A DNA stretch of 64,000 nucleotides from Pseudomonas rhizosphaerae (lineage in GTDB: Bacteria > Pseudomonadota > Gammaproteobacteria > Pseudomonadales > Pseudomonadaceae), in assembly GCF_000761155.1 (NCBI RefSeq), contig NZ_CP009533.1:1860001-1924000 (forward strand). Reading direction: 5' to 3'. The position numbers and the translations under genes are program-made. This document shows, one piece after another, positions 52,650 to 59,366 of this stretch (position 1 is its first letter; each line of letters starts with the position of its first letter). The notes beneath the pieces are model-generated. The model was given only the letters and a program-made list of their open reading frames with translations. It was not told the origin of the DNA and did no database searches.

Positions 52650-53201
52650 TTAGGCGGCTGCGGTGTCCGGCTTGGCCAGGGCCTGCTGCACCGCGGCAAT
52701 GATGCGTTCGAGGTAGTCGTAGTCGGGGTTGGGCTCCGTGGCGTCGTTGTCCGCCGCTAAGTGCCACCACTCATCACCGAACAGCCTGTGCATCAGCTCG
52801 CTATGTGCGCCGTGCAGGTGGTCGATGGACGGCGAATCCCGCAGATATCCGGCCTCGTCGTAAAGCTCGCGCGCTTCGTCCCGGCCATAGCAGAATGTTC
52901 TGCGCTCCTTCAGGACCTGGCGCCGCGCTTTGTCGGCAAGTACTTCGCCACTGAACTGCCTGGAGCGCATCTGTGAATCGAAATAGCCGATGATGTAGCT
53001 CGCACTGAGCTCGCGGAAGAACTGGCCTACGGTCATGCCGTCCCACATTCCACCCCAGAAAGCCGTCCAGCTTTTTCCCCAGCAGCTGACGGTGATCTTG
53101 CCGCGCTTGGGCTCGAGGTCTTTGAGGAAGACCGTGATGGGGTCCAGGTTCGCGACACCTGTGATGTAAAGCTTGGTCGCAGTCGAGGTTTCAACCTTCA
53201 T
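52650..53201 (-). CDS. phage hypothetical protein, duplicate copy 2
   Basis: A 183-residue near twin of the gene at 51401-51952, offset by exactly 1249 bp. Differences include E/K, D/Y and A/V swaps scattered along the protein, with the Trp-rich core unchanged, so both copies look intact and recent. ATG at 53201 follows GGAG by 6 nt. A longer frame reaches 53384 but runs through the divergent promoter region. Confidence 0.75.
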   Translation of the reverse strand: MKVETSTATKLYITGVANLDPITVFLKDLEPKRGKITVSCWGKSWTAFWGGMWDGMTVGQFFRELSASYIIGYFDSQMRSRQFSGEVLADKARRQVLKERRTFCYGRDEARELYDEAGYLRDSPSIDHLHGAHSELMHRLFGDEWWHLAADNDATEPNPDYDYLERIIAAVQQALAKPDTAAA

Positions 53202-53318
53202 GGCAATCTCCATTGCAGGCGCCACCCTCCGTATCCGGCGGGAGGCAAGACTGGTTAAAATGAGTGTTTTGGTCTGGATGGCACAGACATGGACACAAGG
53301 ACGAATGAGGCAAAGCCC

Positions 53319-53543
53319 ATGAGCTACAAAGGGCACACAGTCAGAGCCTTCGCTCACTGGACGAGTGGATCTGGTGAATCGCATCTGCTGCGCATCATCA
53401 ATGTGGTTGTTGGCATGAAGACCAAGGTTATCTATGGGCCTTGGGAGTCCAATGAGGCTGCCATCGAGGCAGTGCTGAAAGCAGCCGGCGAAATTCTCGA
53501 CTCTTCACCTCACGCCGTGCTCGGCCCTCCGATATCTCGGTGA
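53319..53543 (+). CDS. small phage protein, 74 residues
   Basis: ATG at 53319 lies 9 nt after GAGG; an in-frame ATG at 53289 adds 10 residues. Product begins MSYKGHTVRAFAHWTSGSGE and contains VIYGPWESNEAAIEAVLKAA. Divergent from duplicate copy 2, like the 84-residue gene beside copy 1, but not visibly homologous to it. Function unknown. Confidence 0.5.
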   Translation: MSYKGHTVRAFAHWTSGSGESHLLRIINVVVGMKTKVIYGPWESNEAAIEAVLKAAGEILDSSPHAVLGPPISR

Positions 53544-53612
53544 GTGGCAAATAAGGCTGGGGTGGTCTATAGGTATTGGCCGGCACAGGGCCGGACTAAA
53601 ATGGAGTCGGAT

Positions 53613-53840
53613 ATGGCTATTGGGAAACTGATGCAACACCAGTTAGAGGAAATACTTTCTGCCGGAGCTGCTCTAGAGCTTTCTGCGAAAGGCCGAATGC
53701 CGAGTCAGCTCATTGACCTTGCTAAGTGCGCCAAACGTGGAGGTTCGCATCTTACCCTCACAGATGCAGGCGAAATCTTGCATCACCTATTGTTGGAAAT
53801 TGCCCGCGATGGGCAGGGTCATGTCACCTTGAAGGATTGA
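53613..53840 (+). CDS. small phage protein, 75 residues
   Basis: ATG at 53613 follows GGAG by 6-7 nt. Product is helical with LAKCAKRGGSHLTLTDAGEI, a pattern seen in small accessory proteins of unknown role. Its leader resembles that of the gene at 52350. Ends 15 bp from the convergent LexA-like gene. Confidence 0.55.
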   Translation: MAIGKLMQHQLEEILSAGAALELSAKGRMPSQLIDLAKCAKRGGSHLTLTDAGEILHHLLLEIARDGQGHVTLKD

Positions 53841-53854
53841 ATATTTCATCTCTA

Positions 53855-54094
53855 TCATCCTGCAGAATCATCAGCATGCTCCACCGGACGTATACTGCGC
53901 GGAATGCTTGGGGTCTTCGTGATCAGGTTGAGCTTGACCAGGGCGCCAAGGCGCTCGGCGATGCAGTTCTGGCGGACCCCGGCGAGTTCGGCGAGGTCAG
54001 CCAGGGTAGGCGAGTACCCGTGCTTTGCGATGTACTGGCGGATGTGCTCCAGCGTTTCGAGCTGGGGTTTGCTGGGCTTTTTACTTGCGGGCAT
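53855..54094 (-). CDS. LexA-N-terminal-like winged-helix protein
   Basis: A 79-residue protein consisting of one LexA-type winged helix (KPQLETLEHIRQYIAKHGYS, PTLADLAELAGVRQNCIAERLGAL) without the S24 peptidase part. Such stand-alone domains are common phage regulators. It lies in the leftward block after the DUF2303 gene. A role in timing or in competing at LexA-like sites is inferred. Confidence 0.75.
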   Translation of the reverse strand: MPASKKPSKPQLETLEHIRQYIAKHGYSPTLADLAELAGVRQNCIAERLGALVKLNLITKTPSIPRSIRPVEHADDSAG

Positions 54095-54147
54095 TGGTAC
54101 CTCCGTAGCCTGCAGGATGGCGGGCCCGTCTCCAGGCCTCCGTCCCG

Positions 54148-54963
54148 TTAACGTGGGTCGAATGAACCCAAGGCGAGGGTCGCCGCTTCGCCAATCTTGT
54201 CCTCGAGGACCGCTTTGAATTCCTGGGCAATGTCTTCGCGCTGGACATCTTCACCGATCCAGCGCAACTTCAGCACCGGCTGTTGGCCGCTGGTGATGAC
54301 CGAAAGGCGGAATTTGATCTGCTGCTCAGTCAGGCCCTCGAACGGGATGACATTGAACAGCAGTGCCACCGGCAAGGTTTCCTTGCTGCGCGCCTCGATC
54401 TGGTCCATGGCGCTGCGGCTGGCGCTGGTATCCCCGACCGTTGTTTCCGATTCGCTGGTGGCCTTCACCGTGATGGTGCGCACCGCGGCGATAGCCTTGG
54501 CGATCGCGATGGCAGTTTCGTTCTCGTCGACCGGGGTCAGGTACTGGTGCCAGTCCTCGATCCAGTCGCTCATATCCTTCTGGGTCATCGCTTTGCCGTT
54601 GACCAACTGAGCGGCCTTGTACCCCGCAGATGGCTTCAGCTTGAGCAAGGCACGGTCATCAGCGTGGCCCGGGCTGATCTCGTCTCCGATGTTGAAGAAA
54701 AGAGAGCAGGACATCTCGTCCTGGTCGATGAAGCCCTTGGCGCCGGGCATGTTGCGCTTGATCACATGGCCAACGAAGTCAGCCAGCGAGTGAGTAGAGA
54801 AGGTGCCGCGGAAGCGGCTACGCCCGGCCATGTAGCGCTCAAGGTCGGCTACGCTCACGGCGTCTGGTATCAGCGCGACTGGCGTGTTGGTGGGCAGCAT
54901 CTTGCCGGCGGCCGACAGTGCGGTCTCGGTAATCTGCTGGATTGCATCTTTGGTCAGGGACAT
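54148..54963 (-). CDS. DUF2303 (YfdQ-like) phage protein
   Basis: A 271-residue protein of the DUF2303 family, typified by YfdQ of E. coli cryptic prophage CPS-53. Characteristic stretches are FRGTFSTHSLADFVGHV, GAKGFIDQDEMSCSLFFNIG and the C-terminal PVLKLRWIGEDVQREDIAQEF. The family sits in the recombination/early-left region of lambdoid phages but has no assigned activity. A decayed second copy lies at 51074-51345. Confidence 0.88.
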   Translation of the reverse strand: MSLTKDAIQQITETALSAAGKMLPTNTPVALIPDAVSVADLERYMAGRSRFRGTFSTHSLADFVGHVIKRNMPGAKGFIDQDEMSCSLFFNIGDEISPGHADDRALLKLKPSAGYKAAQLVNGKAMTQKDMSDWIEDWHQYLTPVDENETAIAIAKAIAAVRTITVKATSESETTVGDTSASRSAMDQIEARSKETLPVALLFNVIPFEGLTEQQIKFRLSVITSGQQPVLKLRWIGEDVQREDIAQEFKAVLEDKIGEAATLALGSFDPR

Positions 54964-55020
54964 TCTTCTATTCCTGGTGGTGGGGTTCGAGATCAGGTGC
55001 GGGGTTTGATAGGGGCTTCA

Positions 55021-55341
55021 TCACGACTGAACAACTGGTCGTGCTTCTCTTGGAAGAGGCTGATGCGGCCGCCGGAGCCGACGTACATCGGGGGTGTCCA
55101 AGCTGGTGTTCTCACTGCGCGTGCCGCGCTTGGTGGGCACCTTGTAGTCGAGCTTGTGCTTGATCTTCACCTGGTGGGATTCGCCGATCTGGCTGAAGTC
55201 CAGGGTGATGACCAACTTCCCGGCCTTGCCGTGATCGACGACGCCCGAGGCGACTTCGGACAGGGCATGGCCGATCTGGCTGGCGAAAGCGCCGCCATTC
55301 AACTCTTCAAGGAATTCGGCGGTATCTGTGGGTGTAGGCAC
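55021..55341 (-). CDS. small phage protein, apparently frameshifted
   Basis: The open frame encodes 106 residues starting MPTPTDTAEFLEELNGGAFA. After TSLDTP (near 55090) it turns into an arginine/proline-rich tail (DVRRLRRPHQPLPREARPVV) unlike a normal protein. In the next frame the sequence continues as MYVGSGGRISLFQEKHDQLF and ends at a TGA at 54993-54995, which reads like the true C-terminus. The switch is at a run of five Cs (55090-55094); four would restore the frame. Either a mutation, a sequencing error or programmed slippage. Confidence 0.6.
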   Translation of the reverse strand: MPTPTDTAEFLEELNGGAFASQIGHALSEVASGVVDHGKAGKLVITLDFSQIGESHQVKIKHKLDYKVPTKRGTRSENTSLDTPDVRRLRRPHQPLPREARPVVQS

Positions 55342-55364
55342 TACGTGTCTCCAGGCGATGATGT

Positions 55365-55568
55365 TCAGCTAGCCCAGCGAGTGCGGTACTTCACGATGTC
55401 CCTAGCATTGGAAACACCGCAGCCGTACTTGGCCGCCAGATATTCGTAACCACCAACGCCCGCTTCGTACTCGGCGCGCATGGCGGATACTTGTTCAGTG
55501 GTGAGCTTTGCCCGCTGGTGGCTGGCACCGCAGCGATGATTCGTGTGGTTTCGAGTGATCTTTTGCAT
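55365..55568 (-). CDS. small helix-turn-helix phage protein
   Basis: A 67-residue protein; the C-terminal half (KLTTEQVSAMRAEYEAGVGG, YEYLAAKYGCGVSNARDIVK) is a helix-turn-helix of the kind found in phage regulators and at the end of HNH endonucleases. Two cysteines and three histidines lie in the first 20 residues. It lies 24 bp upstream of the frameshifted gene in the leftward operon. Confidence 0.65.
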   Translation of the reverse strand: MQKITRNHTNHRCGASHQRAKLTTEQVSAMRAEYEAGVGGYEYLAAKYGCGVSNARDIVKYRTRWAS

Positions 55569-55637
55569 GCAGTCCGCTCGCAGGTATGTCCAGCCAAGCC
55601 AGACGTCGTCGCTGACTTACTCTTTTGGTGAGGCGCT

Positions 55638-55925
55638 TCAAGATTCGAACCCTGAGCCTTCGATCAGCGCCCTGGCGTCAGCTTTCAATTCCATCTCCTC
55701 AGCGAATTTGCTCGCTTCCTTCCAAGTGTCCCGCTCGCCAACTACCTGGCCGGTCGAACGCTCGGTGACTTGATAGGCGCCTGGGCCCTTGCCCACGATC
55801 TGATAGCGCAACTGCTGCACTGGTGAGCGTCTCCCGATGCGGTTGTACAGGTCGACGGTGGTGGTGTTCATTCGAGCGCGACACGCCTCAAGGACGGTTA
55901 CGCGCTGATGCATGGCTGCGTGCAT
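55638..55925 (-). CDS. phage hypothetical protein
   Basis: A 95-residue protein. ATG at 55925 has AGGAG 6 nt upstream. The second half (YQIVGKGPGAYQVTERSTGQ, then ERDTWKEASKFAEEMELKAD) resembles a small beta-hairpin plus helix fold seen in phage early proteins. Not recognised. A terminator-like hairpin lies on its 5' side. Confidence 0.65.
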   Translation of the reverse strand: MHAAMHQRVTVLEACRARMNTTTVDLYNRIGRRSPVQQLRYQIVGKGPGAYQVTERSTGQVVGERDTWKEASKFAEEMELKADARALIEGSGFES

Positions 55926-55997
55926 GTCTTTCTCCTTGTCTGAAGGCATTGGTCAGGACCCTGGGGCAGGGTGCTGGCTCATATCGACGGGCAAAGA

Positions 55998-56020
55998 AAA
56001 GCCCGGACATGCCGGGCTTT
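55998..56020 (-). terminator. intrinsic terminator in the leftward phage operon
   Basis: Stem AAAGCCCGG / CCGGGCTTT with a 5-nt loop, followed on the minus strand by TCTTTG. It would stop leftward transcripts after the LuxR-type gene unless antiterminated, the usual arrangement in lambdoid left operons. Confidence 0.7.
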
Positions 56021-56138
56021 GCGCTCAAGTGGTACCACCCTACGAGAGCGTTGCGTGCTGCCCTGGGCGGGCGCTTGTTTATGGCTTCATGGCTCAACCC
56101 TCCATCCGTACGCCGCTGTGTATAGGCAGCGGCACCCA

Positions 56139-56519
56139 TCAAGCGCAGTATTCGAAGGCTTCGGCCTTGCGCATCACACGCACCTCGGCGGTACGACGCT
56201 CCGGCGCGCGGCGGTCTCGGCGCATTGAGTGGTCATCAGCCACCGCGTGCATGGTGATGAGCGCGGCGAGCAGGATGCACACCGGTGAAATGATCTGACG
56301 CTTCATGGCCTCGGCCACCAGCGCGGCCCGGCGGTGCACACCTAACTTGAACATGGCCACGTCCAGCCGCTTCTTCACGGTGCCCGGCGAGATGCCGAAC
56401 ACCTTGGCGATTTCCTTGGCCGTCATGCCCGCCGCGACGGACATGCAGTACTGCAGTTCTTTGGGCGCCAGGCCTCGTCCGAGGTGGCCTTTCCATTCGC
56501 CGCTGATGATGGTTTCCAT
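56139..56519 (-). CDS. LuxR-type HTH protein with C-terminal membrane helix
   Basis: A 126-residue protein with a GerE/LuxR-class helix-turn-helix (about 16-70; LAPKELQYCMSVAAGMTAKE, IAKVFGISPGTVKKRLDVAM) followed by one hydrophobic helix (about 74-92) and a basic tail. There is no ligand or receiver domain. It is the first gene downstream of the probable leftward promoter at 56989-57017. A membrane-tethered regulator is possible. Confidence 0.75.
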   Translation of the reverse strand: METIISGEWKGHLGRGLAPKELQYCMSVAAGMTAKEIAKVFGISPGTVKKRLDVAMFKLGVHRRAALVAEAMKRQIISPVCILLAALITMHAVADDHSMRRDRRAPERRTAEVRVMRKAEAFEYCA

Positions 56520-56988
56520 GATGATTCCTCAGACTTGGTAACTCGTTCGATTTCCCGTCTGGCCCTGTCGCCAAGGCCAGCCAGTGAAATCAGGTGCCGG
56601 TCTTTTCCCGGCTGTCATCCAGTCCTCGGCACTGGCGCCGCTCCGTGCCCGCTGTTGATTGCAGGCCGAGAGTCGTCGATGGTTTGGGCGGTGAGCTTCC
56701 TCCCCAGGGCGTTAATCAACATCTGTTCGCCTTGGATCGCGGGCCTATACAACATGCATGCTGCAGCTCGTTTGCCCGGATAAGTGGGGCAGGGTGCATG
56801 AGGTCCGGCGCCCCTCAATGCCGAAGCTCGGGGCGCTAATTTGAATCGTTTGAATGTGGGTCCGTTTCTCCTAAAGAACTTGGTCCAGTCGATCCCTCGC
56901 GGGGCTGGGAGGCCAATTCGCTGGCCCCGTGCTAACTGGCGGCTTCACCAGTCGTGTCCCGAGCCGCGCTGGCGTCTCGATGGATGTA
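56520..56988. other. phage leftward leader region
   Basis: Apart from the doubtful small gene at 56615 I see no coding sequence here. If transcription starts at the promoter around 57000, this is a leader of about 460 nt before the LuxR-type gene, the place where a nut-like antitermination signal would be expected; none could be identified by eye. Confidence 0.4.
56615..56755 (-). CDS. possible 46-residue phage protein
   Basis: An ATG at 56755 opens MLYRPAIQGEQMLINALGRK followed by LTAQTIDDSRPAINSG. Composition is reasonable, but the ribosome site is poor and no homologue is recognised. Kept at low confidence because the surrounding gap otherwise holds no gene. Confidence 0.25.
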   Translation of the reverse strand: MLYRPAIQGEQMLINALGRKLTAQTIDDSRPAINSGHGAAPVPRTG

Positions 56989-57032
56989 AATATAGGCGAA
57001 CACATAATTGCTGTCTATGGGTACGCACATAA
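56989..57032 (-). promoter_or_regulatory. leftward early promoter (PL-like) with operator matching the cI-cro region
   Basis: On the minus strand TAGACA (57012-57017) and TATATT (56989-56994) are spaced 17 bp. Overlapping the -35 is TATGGGTACGCACATAA (57016-57032), matching 15 of 17 positions of TATGGGTATTCACATAA at 58223-58239 beside cro. A further TATGGGTTACC follows at 57037. The shared dyad TATG-N8-CATA suggests a common repressor, as for OL and OR in lambda. Confidence 0.65.
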
Positions 57033-57065
57033 TTTTATGGGTTACCTATTTTTTGGCTGAAAAAA

Positions 57066-57084
57066 AGCCCGCTCAAGGCGGGCT
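57066..57084 (-). terminator. intrinsic terminator after the DUF1654 gene
   Basis: Stem AGCCCGC / GCGGGCT with a 5-nt loop, followed on the minus strand by a run of seven Ts. It directly follows the DUF1654 stop codon. Confidence 0.8.
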
Positions 57085-57088
57085 CATC

Positions 57089-57340
57089 TCAGACTTCGCA
57101 ATACTCTCGCCAGCCTATTCGAACTTCCTTTCCGTCTACCTCATCAACCTTTATCCCGGCAGTCTCCGATATCTCGTTCAGGAGCCGCCGCCAATCTGCA
57201 GGCGGCTCGTTAGGTAACCTGGACACCACAACGAATTGGCGCTTCTGAACCTTCGGATCATTGATGATGCGCTGCACGCGGTGGCCGATCTGCTCGTAGG
57301 TGCGCGGCTTGGTCTGGGTGAAATCTGGCTGGTGAAGCAA
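57089..57340 (-). CDS. DUF1654-family phage protein, LexA-box controlled
   Basis: An 83-residue protein of the DUF1654 type found mainly in Pseudomonas and its phages (YEQIGHRVQRIINDPKVQKR, RLPNEPPADWRRLLNEISET). The start is a TTG at 57340, decided by the perfect AAGGAGG 6 nt upstream. A perfect LexA-type palindrome lies 22-37 bp 5' of the start, and a terminator lies directly after the gene. It is therefore a single-gene unit likely switched on by DNA damage even in the lysogen. Confidence 0.75.
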   Translation of the reverse strand: MLHQPDFTQTKPRTYEQIGHRVQRIINDPKVQKRQFVVVSRLPNEPPADWRRLLNEISETAGIKVDEVDGKEVRIGWREYCEV

Positions 57341-57361
57341 AGTGAACCTCCTTATCTACTG

Positions 57362-57377
57362 CTGTATGTACATACAG
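57362..57377. promoter_or_regulatory. LexA box
   Basis: CTGTATGTACATACAG, a perfect 16-bp palindrome fitting the CTG-N10-CAG LexA consensus with the preferred TATGTACATA core. It lies directly upstream of the ribosome site of the DUF1654 gene. Confidence 0.85.
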
Positions 57378-57437
57378 TATTCAGGAGTAGGGGAAATGGC
57401 AAGCGCAGTGGAGGATCAATCTGACAGGCACAAAAAA

Positions 57438-57454
57438 ACCCGCCTGCCGCGGGT
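57438..57454 (-). terminator. intrinsic terminator after cI
   Basis: On the minus strand ACCCGC-GGCAG-GCGGGT followed by seven Ts. It ends the repressor transcript about 60 bp after the cI stop, isolating cI from the LexA-controlled gene. Confidence 0.75.
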
Positions 57455-57512
57455 CTGGTATTTCTAGTAGAGGCTGGAACCGATACCTGTTCCGGCATCA
57501 GCCTATGCTGGT

Positions 57513-58163
57513 TCAAAGCTTCATGAGCGCTCTCACCACCACGCCAACGATCTTGCAGTCGTCCGCGCACGGCTCAATAGGGTAGGCCGGGTTCAGCGGT
57601 TTCAGGAAGCGGCGCCCACCGTCCTCGACCAGCTTCTTGAACGTGGCTTCATTGCTATCGGCCAGCTTGGCGATTACAAGCTTGCCCGAATGCACGTCGG
57701 CTTCGGTGTCCACCAGGATGAACGTCCCTTCTGGAACGCTCTGTCCGTTAATGGAAGTCATCGAGTCGCCTTTCACCTCGAGCCAGAAGGCTGGGCCTTT
57801 GGAGTCGTACTCCGACATTTCATACCGATCGGAGAAACCAGGTGGGAAGGGCTCTACCGCCTCAGACCACGCGCCAGCGGCAACCCAGGAGATGACCGGA
57901 TACCGGAACATCATGTTGGGTTGCACTATGTCCCGAACATTGCTCTGCTCGGTTTCCCCGATCATCTGTCCCGCACCGCTTTCTATCCAGATAGCCGATA
58001 CGCCACAGGCCTTCGCAATTGATGCGTTGTACGAAGATCGGGCTGAGCGCCCTCGCTCCAAGTCGGAGATCGACGCCTGGTCTATGCCCACCAGCTTGGC
58101 CAATTGCGCCTGAGTGAGCTTCGCGTGGCGCCGCGCGGCTTTGATTCGGTCTTTATATTCCAT
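57513..58163 (-). CDS. cI: CI-type phage repressor (XRE HTH + S24 peptidase)
   Basis: A 216-residue repressor. The helix-turn-helix is at about 5-60 (LTQAQLAKLVGIDQASISDL). The S24 autopeptidase domain has an Ala-Gly cleavage site at A96-G97 (SWVAAGAW), S134 in VKGDSMTS and K176 in EATFKKL, so RecA-stimulated self-cleavage should work. ATG at 58163 is used; a frame back to 58361 runs through the operators. Only a few bases separate the -10 (58170-58175) from the ATG, so the PRM-type mRNA is probably leaderless, as for lambda cI. Confidence 0.92.
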   Translation of the reverse strand: MEYKDRIKAARRHAKLTQAQLAKLVGIDQASISDLERGRSARSSYNASIAKACGVSAIWIESGAGQMIGETEQSNVRDIVQPNMMFRYPVISWVAAGAWSEAVEPFPPGFSDRYEMSEYDSKGPAFWLEVKGDSMTSINGQSVPEGTFILVDTEADVHSGKLVIAKLADSNEATFKKLVEDGGRRFLKPLNPAYPIEPCADDCKIVGVVVRALMKL

Positions 58164-58169
58164 CGCTCG

Positions 58170-58239
58170 ATTATTACTGGTGCTCCCATATCGTTGCAAA
58201 GAGGTATACCTATGCTCTACGATATGGGTATTCACATAA
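58170..58239. promoter_or_regulatory. cI-cro operator and promoter region (OR/PR/PRM-like)
   Basis: Inverted arms CCCATATCGT (58185-58194) and ACGATATGGG (58219-58228) share their centre with a perfect palindrome AGGTATACCT (58202-58211). The self-complementary TTGCAA (58194-58199) serves as -35 for both directions: PR with TACGAT (58218-58223, 18-bp spacer) toward cro, and PRM with AATAAT (58170-58175 on the minus strand, 18-bp spacer) toward cI. The dyad TATGGGTATTCACATAA at 58223-58239 recurs near 57016. Confidence 0.7.
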
Positions 58240-58250
58240 GTAGGGGCGAC

Positions 58251-58466
58251 ATGAACACGATTTTTAAGGACCTGGTTGCCTTCTTCGGTACGCAGGAGGC
58301 AACCGCTGAGAAGCTGAAGGTCGATCAGAGCACCGTTTCGGGCTGGGTCCGGGGTAAGCATGGCATGTCTCCTATTGTCGCCAAGCGGGCCGAGGCTCTG
58401 AGTGAAGGATCTTTCAAGAAAGAGGATCTCTGCCCCTCATTTCCATGGGCTGAGATGGCGGCGTAG
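58251..58466 (+). CDS. cro: Cro/YdaS-like repressor
   Basis: A 71-residue DNA-binding protein divergent from cI: FFGTQEATAEKLKVDQSTVS then GWVRGKHGMSPIVAKRAEAL is a Cro/YdaS-type helix-turn-helix with the usual GWxRG after the recognition helix. ATG at 58251 follows AGGGG by 5-6 nt. It is the first gene of the rightward early operon and should repress PRM and early promoters. Confidence 0.85.
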   Translation: MNTIFKDLVAFFGTQEATAEKLKVDQSTVSGWVRGKHGMSPIVAKRAEALSEGSFKKEDLCPSFPWAEMAA

Positions 58467-58577
58467 CCGGGCATTTATCCAGCCGGTGAGTGAATTATCC
58501 GCGTGTTGGCGCTTGGCCAGTAGTTACCCCGCAGGGCTGTTGATTTAACCAGTATAAAAAATGCAGACGAAAAAAAA

Positions 58578-58593
58578 CCGCCTGGCAGGGCGG
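58578..58593 (+). terminator. tR1-like hairpin between cro and the antirepressor gene
   Basis: CCGCC-TGGCAG-GGCGG preceded by eight As and followed by CTTCTT. Short and with a weak T tract, it suits a leaky terminator like lambda tR1. Confidence 0.5.
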
Positions 58594-58625
58594 CTTCTTA
58601 AACGACATCGGAACTGAGGTTGATT

Positions 58626-59366
58626 ATGCACACCCAGATCACCCCCCGCAATACCCTCGATGATTCGTCATCGGCTCAGAATCACCAAACGATGACGCGT
58701 CATGTCATGTCATCGCGCGAGATCGCCGATCTCACCGGGAAGCTTCACAAGAACGTCAAGCGCGACATCACCACTATGCTCGTCGAGCTGAAAAAAGATG
58801 CGCTCAGTTTTGAGCGCATCTACTTGGACGCACAAAACCGCAATCAGACCGAGTACCTACTCGACCGCGAGCATACCGACTGCCTGCTGACCGGTTACAG
58901 CGCCGAACTGCGTATGAAGGTGATCCGCCGCTGGCGCGAGCTCCAGACTCAGGCTCAGGCGATTCCTGCGACCTACGTCGAGGCCTTGCGTTTGGCCGCC
59001 GACAAGGTCGAAGAGAACGAACGCCTGCTCGGCGTGATCCAGTTGCAAGCTCCGAAGGTGGCCGCGATCAAGCGCCTGGCTGCTGCCGCCGGCGCCATAT
59101 GCATCTCCGATGCCGCAAAGCAGCTGCAGATCACCCCTTCGAAGCTGTTCAGCTGGCTTCAGGCGAACCGCTGGATCTTCCATCGCGGCAGCTCCACTCG
59201 CTGGATCGCCTATCAGCCGCGCATCACCGCCGGCTTCATGGTGCACAAGGTCACCCAGCTCAAGCCTGACGCTGAGACCGGTGCCGACCGTGCTGCCTAC
59301 CAACCCCTCATCACTCCGAAAGGCCTCGCGTGCTTGGCCGAGAAGAATATTGGAGCCTCGCTGTGA
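58626..59366 (+). CDS. Rha-type regulatory protein with KilAC domain (antirepressor)
   Basis: A 246-residue protein: Rha/pRha domain at about 22-115 (MSSREIADLTGKLHKNVKRD, YLLDREHTDCLLTGY, RMKVIRRWRELQ) and a phage antirepressor KilAC domain at about 130-240 (ISDAAKQLQITPSKLFSWLQ, GLACLAEKNI). ATG at 58626 follows TGAGG. Such proteins interfere with repressors or host regulation early in infection. Its stop overlaps the GTG start of the next gene. Confidence 0.88.
   Translation: MHTQITPRNTLDDSSSAQNHQTMTRHVMSSREIADLTGKLHKNVKRDITTMLVELKKDALSFERIYLDAQNRNQTEYLLDREHTDCLLTGYSAELRMKVIRRWRELQTQAQAIPATYVEALRLAADKVEENERLLGVIQLQAPKVAAIKRLAAAAGAICISDAAKQLQITPSKLFSWLQANRWIFHRGSSTRWIAYQPRITAGFMVHKVTQLKPDAETGADRAAYQPLITPKGLACLAEKNIGASL

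Noticed and set aside
55888..56142. An 84-codon minus-strand frame in the phage
   Set aside because: It translates through the terminator stem at 55998-56020 and overlaps the better-supported gene starting at 55925.
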